Shown piece by piece: positions 25,843 to 34,152 of a stretch of 64,000 nucleotides of DNA. Where the stretch lies: the NCBI GenBank assembly GCA_031376285.1, contig JANMDN010000013.1, positions 124,001-188,000 on the forward strand. The letters run 5' to 3'. Below the pieces are notes generated by a model, which made no database searches, was not told the origin of the DNA, and worked only from the letters and a program-made list of their open reading frames with translations. A program made the position numbers and the translations under genes. How positions within the stretch are numbered: position 1 is the stretch's first letter; the number at the start of each line of letters is the position of its first letter. The stretch is from JANMDN01 sp031376285. GTDB lineage: Bacteria > Actinomycetota > Thermoleophilia > Miltoncostaeales > Miltoncostaeaceae.

Positions 25843-26100
25843 TCCAGCGATTTCTAAGTCGATCCAATAATCTCGCAACGTCAAACAGCGGTTCGCACGA
25901 ATCGAGCGGTCGCAAACCTCCGCGGGTAACGGACTGTCACCCCTGCGGACGGTTGGAACGAGCTCAATACAGGACACCGGGCCGGCGGACGCGGCCTTGC
26001 CTTCGCGGCGTGCTGGCCGGCGAAGCGAGGTCAGGTCCGCTCCGGCAGCGGAATCGCTCGCCGCCGTCAGCCTCCCGCAGCATTCGTCAGCCGCCGCCCG
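25843..26100. other. Gene-free stretch between repeat array and hsdR remnant
   Basis: 258 bases without a recognisable gene. The plus-strand frame of the hsdR remnant stays open from about 26041 but shows no clear similarity before 26101. Confidence 0.4.
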
Positions 26101-26244
26101 GAAGCGGTCGAACGACGCACTCTGCGCACCGCGCTCACGCGGCTGAAACCGGAACTCTCGGCCGACGCGATCGCCGAGGCCGCGCGGAGACTCGACCACC
26201 GGGGCGACGCGCCCGGACTCGTCGGCTCGAACCAATCCTTTCAC
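26101..26244 (+). pseudogene. hsdR: Type I restriction subunit HsdR, N-terminal fragment
   Basis: One frame reads EAVERRTLRTALTRLKPELS, then ADAIAEAARRLD, then APGLVGSNQSFH. This resembles the HsdR N-terminal segment (LRxALxRLNPxLPxxAIxxAVxxLT ... PSLxxxNRxFHxxL). No helicase or nuclease motif follows, and the frame ends at 26297 in unrelated sequence. With the hsdS tail at 24329-24397 on the same strand and the ATPase between, this fits a decayed hsdS-ATPase-hsdR order. Confidence 0.6.
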
Positions 26245-26415
26245 GGCCGAGGTCGAGGGCGACGCGCGTCGTGGCCGAGCTGGTCGACGTTCTGAGCTGA
26301 CCGTCGGGCGGCTTGAATCCGAGCATCGAATGATCCCGTGACACTGAACGCTTGACCGTCAGAGCATCCGGTCGTCGGTTCCTTTCGGGGTCTGTTGGGT
26401 TTTTGGTAACGGCCA

Positions 26416-26445
26416 TTGTCAAAAAGGGTTGGCCTCTAGTACCAT
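26416..26445 (+). promoter_or_regulatory. Putative promoter of the iron-type ABC operon
   Basis: TTGTCA at 26416-26421 and TACCAT at 26440-26445 are 18 bases apart. TAGTAC at 26437-26442 is an alternative -10 with a short spacer. It precedes the ATPase start by 82 bases. No clear iron box is seen. Confidence 0.45.
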
Positions 26446-26526
26446 CCCGCCCGTCAACGTTAGGGGCGCCGAACTATTACCGACGACGAGCCAGCGCGCA
26501 TGCTCACGCTTCCTCCCGGAGAGCCC

Positions 26527-27543
26527 ATGGTTGGCCTTGCCGGCGTCGCCAAGCGCTTTGGGTCGGTTCAGGCGGTCGTCGGCGCTGATCTGAGCGTCTG
26601 CCAGGGCGAGCTTGTCGCGATTCTCGGGCCGAGCGGCTGCGGGAAGACGACCCTCCTTCGCATCGTCGCCGGTTTCGAACAGCCCGAAGCGGGCACCGTC
26701 ATCGTTGGCGGTCGGATCGTCGCGAACCCCGACTCATGGATCCCACCGGAGCATCGCCGGATCGGGATGGTCTTCCAGGACTACGCGCTCTTTCCGCATC
26801 TGAACGTCGAACGCAACGTCGGCTTCGGGGTTGCCCGCGACGGCCGCGCCGAGCGCGTCCGCGAGGTGCTCGCGCTCGTCGGCCTCGAAGGGGTCGAGAA
26901 ACGCTTCCCCGGAGAACTGTCCGGTGGCCAGCAGCAGCGCGTCGCCCTCGCCCGGGCCCTCGCCCCAAAGCCGCAGCTCGTGCTCCTCGACGAACCCTGG
27001 TCGAGCGTTGACTCCATGCTTCGCGAGGCCGTCCGCGACGAGATCGTCGCGATCCTCCGCCGCGCTGGCGTGACCGTCCTGCTCGTCACGCACGACCGCG
27101 AGGAGGCATTTTCGCTTGCCGATCGCGTCGCGCTGATGGCCGAGGGTCGCATCGTCCAAGTCGCTCCGCCCGAGGAGCTGTACACCGAGCCCGCAAGCCG
27201 CTGGGCCGCCGAGTTCGTCGGGCCGGTCAACGTGCTGCCCGGAGTCGTCGATGGTTCGGCGGTTGGCACTGCCCTCGGGACGTTCCCCGTCAGCGGGGCC
27301 CCTCAAGCCCGCTGTCCGGTCGAGGCACTCATCCGGCCGGAGCTTCTTGAGCTTCGCCACCGCGCCGATGGCCCGGCGGAGGTCATCGGCCGTGAGTTTC
27401 GTGGCCATGATGTCTTCTATCGGGTGCGCCTCGCCGACGGCACCGTCGTCTGCGCGCAGCGCCCCTCGACCGAGACAATCCACATCGGAGCACGGGTGGA
27501 GGTTCACCCCCACCCGTCTCCGATCCCAGTGTTTGCGCGCTAG
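26527..27543 (+). CDS. fbpC: ABC transporter ATP-binding protein, Fe3+/polyamine type
   Basis: 338 residues from ATG 26527, which follows GGAG; an ATG 27 bases earlier lacks a ribosome site. Walker A GPSGCGKTTL, Q-loop VFQDYALFP, signature LSGGQQQRVALARAL, Walker B LVLLDEP and the switch histidine TVLLVTHDREEAFSLADR are all present. A C-terminal TOBE-like domain starts near residue 230. It powers the solute-binding protein and two-domain permease that follow. The iron assignment comes from the family of those partners. Confidence 0.88.
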   Translation: MVGLAGVAKRFGSVQAVVGADLSVCQGELVAILGPSGCGKTTLLRIVAGFEQPEAGTVIVGGRIVANPDSWIPPEHRRIGMVFQDYALFPHLNVERNVGFGVARDGRAERVREVLALVGLEGVEKRFPGELSGGQQQRVALARALAPKPQLVLLDEPWSSVDSMLREAVRDEIVAILRRAGVTVLLVTHDREEAFSLADRVALMAEGRIVQVAPPEELYTEPASRWAAEFVGPVNVLPGVVDGSAVGTALGTFPVSGAPQARCPVEALIRPELLELRHRADGPAEVIGREFRGHDVFYRVRLADGTVVCAQRPSTETIHIGARVEVHPHPSPIPVFAR

Positions 27544-27603
27544 CCCCGACGTTTGGTCGCGGACAGGGCTCGCGTGCGTCAAACCAGGCCCTGAGGAGGG
27601 TAC

Positions 27604-28635
27604 ATGAAGCGAATTCGTCGGCTGCTCCTTGCAGTCGCTGCACTCACCACGGTCGCGCTCGGCCTCAGCGCATGCGGAGGCTCGTCTGACAAGAACACGT
27701 TGACCGTTTACTCAGGTCGCGAGGAAGAAATCGTCGCCCCACTGCTTGCGAAGTTCGAAGCCGCGAGCGGCATCAAGCTTGACGTTCGCTACGGCTCGAG
27801 CTCGGAGCTTGCCGCGCAGCTCGCCGACGAGGGCGACAACTCGCCCGCAGACGTGTTCTTCGCCCAGGACGCCGGAGCCATCGGCTCGATCGTCGACCGG
27901 CTTGCGCCGCTCCCGGCGACCGCGCTGGATCGCATCCCAAAGCGGTATCGCGACCCGGGCGGGCGGTGGATCGGCACCTCGGGACGTTCGCGCGTGGTCG
28001 CCTACAACACCAAGGCGCTGACCGCCGCAGACCTCCCTGACCGGGTGGTCGACTACACCGACAAGAAGTACAGGGGTCGCCTCGGGATCGCCCCAACAAA
28101 CGCCTCATTCCAGGCGTTTGTGACCGGCATGCGCCTCGATATCGGCGACGACAAGACCCGTGTGTTTCTCAACGCGTTGAAGGCAAACGACCCAAAGATC
28201 TACCCGAAGAACCTCCCGATCGTTGAGGCGATCGCCTCCGGTGAGATCGACCTCGGGCTCGTGAACCACTACTATCTGGCGCTCCTCAAAGCGGAGCAGC
28301 CCGACGCTCCTGTGGCAAACCACTTCCTGACGCCCGGTGACCCAGGCGCCCTCGTGAACGTCGCCGGTATCGGGATCCTCACGACCTCCAAGAAGCAGGA
28401 CGCTGCCGTCAAGTTCGTCGACTACCTTCTCTCGGACGAGGGGCAGCGCTTCTATACGACCGAATCCGCGGAGTCGGAGTACCCGCTCGTGGCCGGTGTT
28501 CCCGGTCCGGCTGGCCTGCCGCCACTCGCGCAGCTCCAAGGCACGGCATCGGTGTCGGCCGTAAAGCTGTCGGACCTCGGTAAGGAAGAGCGGGCGACCC
28601 TCGAGATGCTGAACGAGGTTGGGCTCACTTCCTAA
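27604..28635 (+). CDS. fbpA: ABC transporter solute-binding lipoprotein, Fe3+ type
   Basis: 343 residues. Lipoprotein signal peptide with lipobox LSAC (Cys about 22) followed by GGSSDKN. The mature start LTVYSGREEEIVAPLLAKFE is typical of ferric-iron binding proteins of the FbpA/FutA group, as are YNTKAL, NASFQAFVTG and LVNHYYLALL, with the paired Tyr that binds iron. It starts 60 bases after the ATPase gene, and its end overlaps the permease by 17 bases. Confidence 0.88.
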   Translation: MKRIRRLLLAVAALTTVALGLSACGGSSDKNTLTVYSGREEEIVAPLLAKFEAASGIKLDVRYGSSSELAAQLADEGDNSPADVFFAQDAGAIGSIVDRLAPLPATALDRIPKRYRDPGGRWIGTSGRSRVVAYNTKALTAADLPDRVVDYTDKKYRGRLGIAPTNASFQAFVTGMRLDIGDDKTRVFLNALKANDPKIYPKNLPIVEAIASGEIDLGLVNHYYLALLKAEQPDAPVANHFLTPGDPGALVNVAGIGILTTSKKQDAAVKFVDYLLSDEGQRFYTTESAESEYPLVAGVPGPAGLPPLAQLQGTASVSAVKLSDLGKEERATLEMLNEVGLTS

Positions 28636-30265
28636 CGCTACGGCCGGGGGAGCGTCTGAGCGGCCATCGGTCGCTCGGCGCCCCCCCGCGCTCCTTGCGG
28701 GCATCGCGATCCTCTCGGTCGCGGCGCTTGCGCTCCCCCTGATCTACCTTGTCATCCGTGCGGGGTTTGGTGACGCGTGGGCGGTCGTGGCGCGTACCGC
28801 GACCCTGGGCCTCGTGCTCAGAACGCTGTTGCTCACCCTGACTGTCGGCCTTGGGGCGGTGGTGATCGGCGTTCCGATGGCCTGGTTCGTCGTTCGAAGC
28901 GACCTGCCCGCACGCCGATTGTGGGCGGCGCTCTGTTGTCTTCCCCTGGCGATGCCGAGCTTTGTCGCGGCGCTCGCACTCCTCGGAGCTTTCGGCCCGA
29001 AGGGCTTCCTGCAGCAGGTTCTCGAGCCGTTTGGCGTCGATCGCCTCCCCGATATTCGCGGGCTCCTCGGTGCCACGATCGCGCTCGTGATGGCGACCGG
29101 TCCCTACGTCTTCCTGCTCACGGTCGCCGCCCTTCGGGGCATCGACCCGGCGCTCGAGGATGCCGCCCGAGGGCTCGGGCGTGGACGTTTTGGGGCCTTT
29201 GTCACGGTCACCCTCCCGCAGATCAGGCGGGCGATCGTCGGGGGGACCCTGATCGCTGGCCTCTACGTCGTCTCGGATCTTGGGGCCGTTTCGCTGATGC
29301 GCTACGACACGTTGACCTCGGCGATCTTCACCCGCAACCAAGCGTCATTTGACCGGAGCGCGGCCGCCGTTCTCGGTTTGCTTCTTGTGGCGCTTACGGT
29401 GCTCTTCCTCGTACTTGAACACCACGCTCGCGGGGGGCGGGCGTCGTATCGATCCGGCCCGGGGAGCGCGCGTCGGGCTCGGCCGGTGGCGCTCGGGCGA
29501 GCGACAGCTCCGGCCGTTGCGTTCGCGGCGACGGTGACCGCGGCGTTCGTCGTGGTTCCAGTAGCGGTGCTCGTCTATTGGTTCCAGCGCGCGGCGCGGA
29601 GCGGGGCCGACTTCGACGTTCCCTGGCAGGCAGCCGTCAACTCCCTGACCCTTGCCCTTGCCTCTGCCGTGGTCGTGACGGCCGCGGCCGTGCCCGTTGC
29701 GGTGCTCGCACGCCGGTTTCGACGCCCCTGGACCGTCGGCCTCGAACGCGCCGCGTACTCCTCGAACGCCCTTCCGGGCGTGGTCGTCGGCTTGGCGCTC
29801 GTGTTTTTTGGCGCCCGCTACGTCCCGGTGCTCTACCAAACGGTTCCGCTTCTGCTGCTCGCCTATCTCGTGCGGTACTTCGCCCAGGCACTGACCGGCG
29901 TCGACACCGCCCTTGCGGCGGTCAGCCCACGCGCGGAGGAGGCCGCGCGGGGGCTCGGGCGCTCGCCGCTCCGCGTGCTCGCGTCCGTGACGCTCCCGAT
30001 GATGCGGCCCGGGCTCATCTCGGGAGCGACGTTGGTGTTCCTCTCGGTCCTCAAGGAGCTTCCGGCCACCCTGCTCCTGCGCCCGACCGGTTTCGACACG
30101 CTCGCAACGCGGGTTTGGGCCAAGACCGACGTTGGAAAGTACGGGCAGGCGGCCGTCCCGGCGCTGATGCTCATCCTTATCGCGCTGCCCCTCCTCTACG
30201 TCGCGGCCCGCGACGGCATCGGCGAAGGGGCGGAGGAATCGCTCCCCGCGGTCGCGGCAACGTAG
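28619..30265 (+). CDS. fbpB: ABC transporter permease, two fused membrane domains, Fe3+ type
   Basis: 548 residues with about twelve membrane helices in two halves. Each half has an EAA loop: EDAARGLGRGRFGAFVTVTLP and EEAARGLGRSPLRVLASVTLP. This FbpB layout serves ferric-iron uptake with the two preceding genes. The start is TTG 28619 inside the end of the binding-protein gene; no ATG or GTG occurs until well into the first helix region, so the TTG is the best choice. Confidence 0.87.
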   Translation: MGSLPNATAGGASERPSVARRPPALLAGIAILSVAALALPLIYLVIRAGFGDAWAVVARTATLGLVLRTLLLTLTVGLGAVVIGVPMAWFVVRSDLPARRLWAALCCLPLAMPSFVAALALLGAFGPKGFLQQVLEPFGVDRLPDIRGLLGATIALVMATGPYVFLLTVAALRGIDPALEDAARGLGRGRFGAFVTVTLPQIRRAIVGGTLIAGLYVVSDLGAVSLMRYDTLTSAIFTRNQASFDRSAAAVLGLLLVALTVLFLVLEHHARGGRASYRSGPGSARRARPVALGRATAPAVAFAATVTAAFVVVPVAVLVYWFQRAARSGADFDVPWQAAVNSLTLALASAVVVTAAAVPVAVLARRFRRPWTVGLERAAYSSNALPGVVVGLALVFFGARYVPVLYQTVPLLLLAYLVRYFAQALTGVDTALAAVSPRAEEAARGLGRSPLRVLASVTLPMMRPGLISGATLVFLSVLKELPATLLLRPTGFDTLATRVWAKTDVGKYGQAAVPALMLILIALPLLYVAARDGIGEGAEESLPAVAAT

Positions 30266-30274
30266 GGTTTGGAC

Positions 30275-30775
30275 ATGACATCGACCTCTTGGCGCGTGCT
30301 CGCCCTTGCCCTTGTCTGCGCGCTGGTTGGCGCGTCTGGCGCGATGGGGACGAGCTCGTTGATCGTCCCCGGCAGGTCCATTGGGCCGGTGTTGATCGGT
30401 GAGGAAGCCGCCGTGCTGTACACAGCCCACGGCCTGCCGAAGGTGACGGCGCGGGTCAGGAACCCGGTGGCGCCGACAAACCGCAACCTCGACCGCGTGT
30501 CCGTCTACTGGCCGGCGCTTCGGATCTTCGCGCGCTTCAACACCGACGAGGCTTCGAGCAACGCCACCCGCCTCGCGACGGCCTCGCCGCGGTATCGCAC
30601 CGCGCTCGGCATCGGGGTCGGATCGACCCGAGCCGCCGTGCGGTCTGCCTACCGCGCAGCCGTCTGCGTTCGCTCGCAATGTCGGCTCGGACAGCCGTCG
30701 GCGGGGGCGGTCGTGACGCGCTTCCAGCTCGCTCGCGGTCGCGTGACGCGCGTGCAGCTCGTCACGCTTCCTTGA
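30275..30775 (+). CDS. Secreted protein of unknown function
   Basis: 166 residues with a clear signal peptide (MTSTSWRVLALALVCALVGA, cleavage near residue 24). The mature part repeats the pattern GRSIGPVLIGEEAAVLYTAHG and TALGIGVGSTRAAVRSAYR, a shape seen in secreted actinobacterial proteins in which a G.g.t...v...yg motif recurs. Two Cys near the end (CVRSQC) may pair. It follows the iron-type permease by 9 bases and may share its transcript. Function unknown. Confidence 0.7.
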   Translation: MTSTSWRVLALALVCALVGASGAMGTSSLIVPGRSIGPVLIGEEAAVLYTAHGLPKVTARVRNPVAPTNRNLDRVSVYWPALRIFARFNTDEASSNATRLATASPRYRTALGIGVGSTRAAVRSAYRAAVCVRSQCRLGQPSAGAVVTRFQLARGRVTRVQLVTLP

Positions 30776-30822
30776 GGGTGTCGTCGCTTCGGGTAGGGAC
30801 ACAGCGAGTACCTCACCCGGCG

Positions 30823-30828
30823 TATATT
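30823..30828 (+). promoter_or_regulatory. -10 element of the DtxR-family gene
   Basis: TATATT, 8 bases before the ATG at 30837, in an otherwise GC-rich gap. A transcript from it would start at or next to the start codon. No matching -35 is obvious. Confidence 0.5.
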
Positions 30829-30836
30829 CAAAGCCG

Positions 30837-31520
30837 ATGAGCGTTCACGGGCATTCCGTCGATGACTACCTGGAAACGATTTACTTTCTGGCGTTTCCGA
30901 TCGGGGAGTACGGGCCCGTGGTCCGTGACCAGCCGGCGCTCTCTGCGCGGGTCGCCGAGATGCTCGGAGTGTCGCGACCCTCCGTAAGCGAGATGATGAA
31001 GAAACTCGAGCACGACGGCCTCGTCGAGCGAGGCGAGCGCAAAGAGGCGATCCTTACCCCGACCGGCAAGGAAGCGGCGGAGCGTGTTGTGCGCCGCCAT
31101 CGACTGATCGAGTGCTTCCTCACCGAGTTCCTCGGCTACACCCCCGCCGAGGCGCACGAGCAGGCCGACGTCCTCGGCGCGACGTTCACCGACGACATGG
31201 TCGAGCGCATTGCCGACCGGCTCGGCAACCCGGAGCGCTGCCCGCACGGCTGGCCGGTCGACCCCGACCGGGAACGTGAGGAGAATCTCGCGTTGCGCCC
31301 GCTCTCGGAGGTCACCCCGGGATCTCGCGCAACGATCATCCGACTGGCCGAGCACGACGGCGAGCTGCTCAACTGGTTCTACGACGAGGGACTTGTGCCC
31401 GGGACGGTGGTCGAAGTGTCCGGTGGCAAGGCTGGCGGCGACCTGCGCCTCATGGTCGGCGGCAAGCCAAAGGTCGCGTCAGAGCGCGCGGCAGCGGGGC
31501 TCTACGTCCTTCCGCTCTAG
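30837..31520 (+). CDS. DtxR/MntR-family metal-dependent repressor
   Basis: 227 residues. The N-terminal winged helix VAEMLGVSRPSVSEMMKKLEHDGLV is that of DtxR/IdeR/MntR. A dimerisation helix set with metal ligands follows (RHRLIECFLTEFLG, EAHEQADVLGATFTDDMVERI, NPERCPHGWPVD with Cys and His). A C-terminal FeoA/SH3-like domain covers 155-227. It should repress metal uptake when Fe2+ or Mn2+ is bound. Iron-type ABC genes lie upstream and nickel/cobalt-type transporters downstream, so these are likely targets. Confidence 0.9.
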   Translation: MSVHGHSVDDYLETIYFLAFPIGEYGPVVRDQPALSARVAEMLGVSRPSVSEMMKKLEHDGLVERGERKEAILTPTGKEAAERVVRRHRLIECFLTEFLGYTPAEAHEQADVLGATFTDDMVERIADRLGNPERCPHGWPVDPDREREENLALRPLSEVTPGSRATIIRLAEHDGELLNWFYDEGLVPGTVVEVSGGKAGGDLRLMVGGKPKVASERAAAGLYVLPL

Positions 31521-31526
31521 CGAGTC

Positions 31527-32282
31527 TTAGAGCGGATATGGGGCGAGCTGGAGTGCCCCGGCCATGTACCAGAGGCCAAACAGCATGCTCGCGACCGACA
31601 GAGCCGGCACGAGCGAGGGGAGTCGGCGCCCGAACGCCCGCCCCTGCAGGAGCCAGCCCAGGGTACCCGAGCAGAGCATCATCGAGAGCGCTGAGCAGGT
31701 GGCGAAGATCAGCAGCGCGGACACCGCAAGGGGTCGGCTATCGATGCCGGCAAGAAGCAGTAGGCCCACCCCTGCACTCCCTCCGAGCCCGTGCACGAGG
31801 CCAATTCCGTAGGCCGAGCGCATGGACCTGATCGGCCGGCCCGCATGGCGACGGGGCTCGGCGCTCGTGTGGCCGTGGAGGTGACGGTGGCTCGAGCCGT
31901 CGTGGTCGTGCTCGTGGGCGTGGATGAGGTCACGCCGACGCCGCACCAGAAGCCGGACGGCGAGGGCAACGATGAGCGCTCCGACCGCTGCCTCGGCGAG
32001 CTGCTGAGCCCGCGCTGGGAGGTAGGACGCGTACATGACAATTGGAAGACCGAGCGCAACAAGGGTTGTCGCGTGTCCGGCTCCCCAAGCGAGGCCCATG
32101 CGGGCACCGCGCCGCGCGCCGAGGTTCGACTCACCGGCCGCGAGCGTCGCGACGGCAACGAGGTGGTCGGGGTCGGTCGCGTGGCGCAGGCCGACCAGTG
32201 CCGCGACCAAGACCGCAAGCGCGAGGGGGTGGCCGACACCAAGTTGGGCGATCCATTCGTCGAGTCCGAACACGGGAGGCAC
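31527..32282 (-). CDS. Nickel/cobalt transporter-like permease
   Basis: 251 residues with about six helices. The motif GLRHATDPDHLVAVATL carries the H-x4-DH-like signature of NiCoT permeases, and GHATTLVALGLP and GLVHGLGGSAGVGL are typical second-half motifs. A cytoplasmic His-rich loop (HAHEHDHDGSSHRHLHGH) probably binds metal. The gene faces the DtxR gene, with 6 bases between the two ends, and is read divergently from the DUF4331 operon. Uptake or efflux cannot be decided. Confidence 0.82.
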   Translation of the reverse strand: MPPVFGLDEWIAQLGVGHPLALAVLVAALVGLRHATDPDHLVAVATLAAGESNLGARRGARMGLAWGAGHATTLVALGLPIVMYASYLPARAQQLAEAAVGALIVALAVRLLVRRRRDLIHAHEHDHDGSSHRHLHGHTSAEPRRHAGRPIRSMRSAYGIGLVHGLGGSAGVGLLLLAGIDSRPLAVSALLIFATCSALSMMLCSGTLGWLLQGRAFGRRLPSLVPALSVASMLFGLWYMAGALQLAPYPL

Positions 32283-32341
32283 CTCGAAGGTCGGCGTGCG
32301 GATTGCGCGCGTTACCCGGCTCTTCGTAGGAGACGCCTCCC

Positions 32342-32499
32342 TGGATCACTCACAACGAGTGAGCGCCGAACGCGGCCCCGATTTTCCGCGTTCCCAGGAT
32401 GTGAGACGCGACGCCTGGCGTCCGTTTTCGCCCTGTGAAACGCCAGGGGACGCAAAGGATCGCTCGTTTTCCTGGTTCTCACGCACAATGAGTGATCCA
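32342..32499. promoter_or_regulatory. Paired inverted repeats in the divergent control region
   Basis: TGGATCACTCA (32342-32352) and TGAGTGATCCA (32489-32499) are perfect inverted copies 136 bases apart. Each runs into its own dyad, CACTC-N5-GAGTG at 32347-32361 and CACTC-N5-GCGTG on the other strand at 32480-32494. Between them CCTGGCGT (32414-32421) is inverted at 32440-32447. The region separates the NiCoT permease and the DUF4331 operon and looks like a two-site operator. No B12-box sequence was found. Confidence 0.6.
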
Positions 32500-32563
32500 A
32501 GCCGTGTGCCCGCTCGAAGGGTTGGGTACCAACCTCTCGAACAGAGAAAGGGACCCATCTCGT

Positions 32564-34087
32564 ATGAGTATCCAAGCAGTACCGAAACGTGGCGTCCGGC
32601 GGGCGTTTCTCCCGCTCGCAGCGGTCGCCGCACTGACCTCGGCCATCGCGCCGTCCTTCCTGAGTGGCTCCAGCCACCGCGAGGCGCCGGGCATCTCAGA
32701 GGACCCGACCGCGGATAACACCGACCTCTACTTCTTCCGCAGCCCCGACAACCCGTCGACGGCCACGGTGGTCGCCAACTGGATCCCGCTCGAGGAGCCA
32801 TCGGGCGGACCGAATCACTACCTCTTCTCGGAGAGCGCCCACTACAACATCAACGTCGACCGCAATGGCGACGGCAAGTGGGACACCCGCTACCAGTTCG
32901 TCTTCAAGACGAGTGATGTCAAGGACGACGCGGCGGGCTACCTGTACGTCGCCCCCGACAACAAGGTGCTTGTCAACCAGTACTACGACGTCTGGGAGAC
33001 AACCCGCGGCTCGAAGGGTGAGCCGAAGGCCAAGCTGGTCGCGAAGAACCTTCCGGTTTCGCCAAACAACCCCGGCCCGAAGAGCCTCCCGAACTACCGC
33101 CAGCACTTCGACGCGGCGGTTCAAACCATCCCGGGTGGGATCAAGACGTTCGCCGGCCCGACTGATGACCCGTTCTTTGTCGACCTCGGGGCCATTTTCG
33201 ACCTCGTGAACATCGACAAGCCCGGCCGTCCGAACATCGGCTTCGGCAACTCCGGAGGGGGCGTTGATTCGCTTTCGCGCTACAACGTCCACACGATCGC
33301 GCTGCAGATTCCGATCACCACCCTCAAGGGCAGCGGCGGCGATATCGTCGGCGTGTACGCCTCGACGGACCGCCCGTACCCGAAGGCCGTTTGGGTGAAG
33401 GGCAAGGAGGAGAAGGGCAAGAAGTCCGGCAAGCGCTCGAAGACCACAGGCCACTACAAGTTCGTCAAGCAGTGGCGGCAGGTGTCGCGCCTTGGCAACC
33501 CGCTCATCAACGAGGTCGTGATTCCTCGCTACCTCAAGGACGAGTGGAACGCCAGCGACCCGTCCGAGGACGCGCGCTACGAGAAGTACTACCTCAAGCC
33601 CTTCGTCGCGGGTGCGCTGAACGCGCTCTTCCCGGCGCTGAACCTCGGAATCCCCACCGAGGATCGCAAAGAGGTCTCGCTCGCACTGCTCTCCGGTGCT
33701 GACCTCACTGGCCTTGGCCTTGCGAACAACTCGACCGGAACGGGCAAGGCCGACCTCCTTCGCCTGAACCTTTCGACTCCGGTCAGCGCTAGCCCGAAGC
33801 CTCTTGGTGAGATTCAGGGCGACCCGCAGGGCTTCCCGAACGGCCGACGCCTCGCCGACGACGTCACCGACGTCGAGCTGCGAGTCATCGGCGGAAACCT
33901 CTACAACCTGTCCGGCCCCAACCGGACCGCGGTGAAGCTCCCGCTCGGAGACGGCGTCAACGCAAACGACGTTCCGTTCCTTGCGACCTTCCCGTACGTC
34001 GCACCGGCGCACGACGGATTCAACACGTCGCCGCCACCGAAGAACGACCAAAAGCCGGCAGCTCCTGCCGTCGGTCCTCTCCCCTAG
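32564..34087 (+). CDS. Secreted DUF4331 protein
   Basis: 507 residues with an N-terminal signal segment (about 14-33). SSHREAPGISEDPTADNTDLY at the mature N-terminus is diagnostic of DUF4331, whose function is not known. Further conserved pieces are YNINVDRNGDGKWD, an Asp-rich calcium-loop-like segment, and HTIALQIPITTLKG. A Lys-rich stretch lies near residue 285. The start is ATG 32564, behind AAAGGGA. It heads an operon with a TPR protein and a NicO-type transporter. Confidence 0.88.
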   Translation: MSIQAVPKRGVRRAFLPLAAVAALTSAIAPSFLSGSSHREAPGISEDPTADNTDLYFFRSPDNPSTATVVANWIPLEEPSGGPNHYLFSESAHYNINVDRNGDGKWDTRYQFVFKTSDVKDDAAGYLYVAPDNKVLVNQYYDVWETTRGSKGEPKAKLVAKNLPVSPNNPGPKSLPNYRQHFDAAVQTIPGGIKTFAGPTDDPFFVDLGAIFDLVNIDKPGRPNIGFGNSGGGVDSLSRYNVHTIALQIPITTLKGSGGDIVGVYASTDRPYPKAVWVKGKEEKGKKSGKRSKTTGHYKFVKQWRQVSRLGNPLINEVVIPRYLKDEWNASDPSEDARYEKYYLKPFVAGALNALFPALNLGIPTEDRKEVSLALLSGADLTGLGLANNSTGTGKADLLRLNLSTPVSASPKPLGEIQGDPQGFPNGRRLADDVTDVELRVIGGNLYNLSGPNRTAVKLPLGDGVNANDVPFLATFPYVAPAHDGFNTSPPPKNDQKPAAPAVGPLP

Positions 34088-34103
34088 GGACAGGGATGGT
34101 GTC

Positions 34104-34134
34104 CGGTGGAGGGGCCAACAAGGCCCCTCCACCG
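34104..34134 (+). terminator. 13-bp-stem hairpin between DUF4331 and TPR genes
   Basis: CGGTGGAGGGGCC and GGCCCCTCCACCG form perfect arms around AACAA. No T-run follows. It lies 17 bases after the DUF4331 stop and 19 before the TPR ATG, so it may partly terminate transcription or protect the upstream mRNA. Confidence 0.7.
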
Positions 34135-34152
34135 AGCGCCGACCAAGACTTC

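Noticed and set aside
26210..26235. tRNA T-arm-like GGCTCGAACC
   Set aside because: No acceptor stem or anticodon arm can be folded around it, and the frame reads as HsdR.
28625..30802. Long minus-strand open frames opposite the permease
   Set aside because: Highly charged shadow proteins typical of antisense frames in GC-rich genes.
32283..32563. Cobalamin riboswitch for the NiCoT or DUF4331 operons
   Set aside because: No B12-box-like sequence on either strand; the inverted repeats fit protein sites better.
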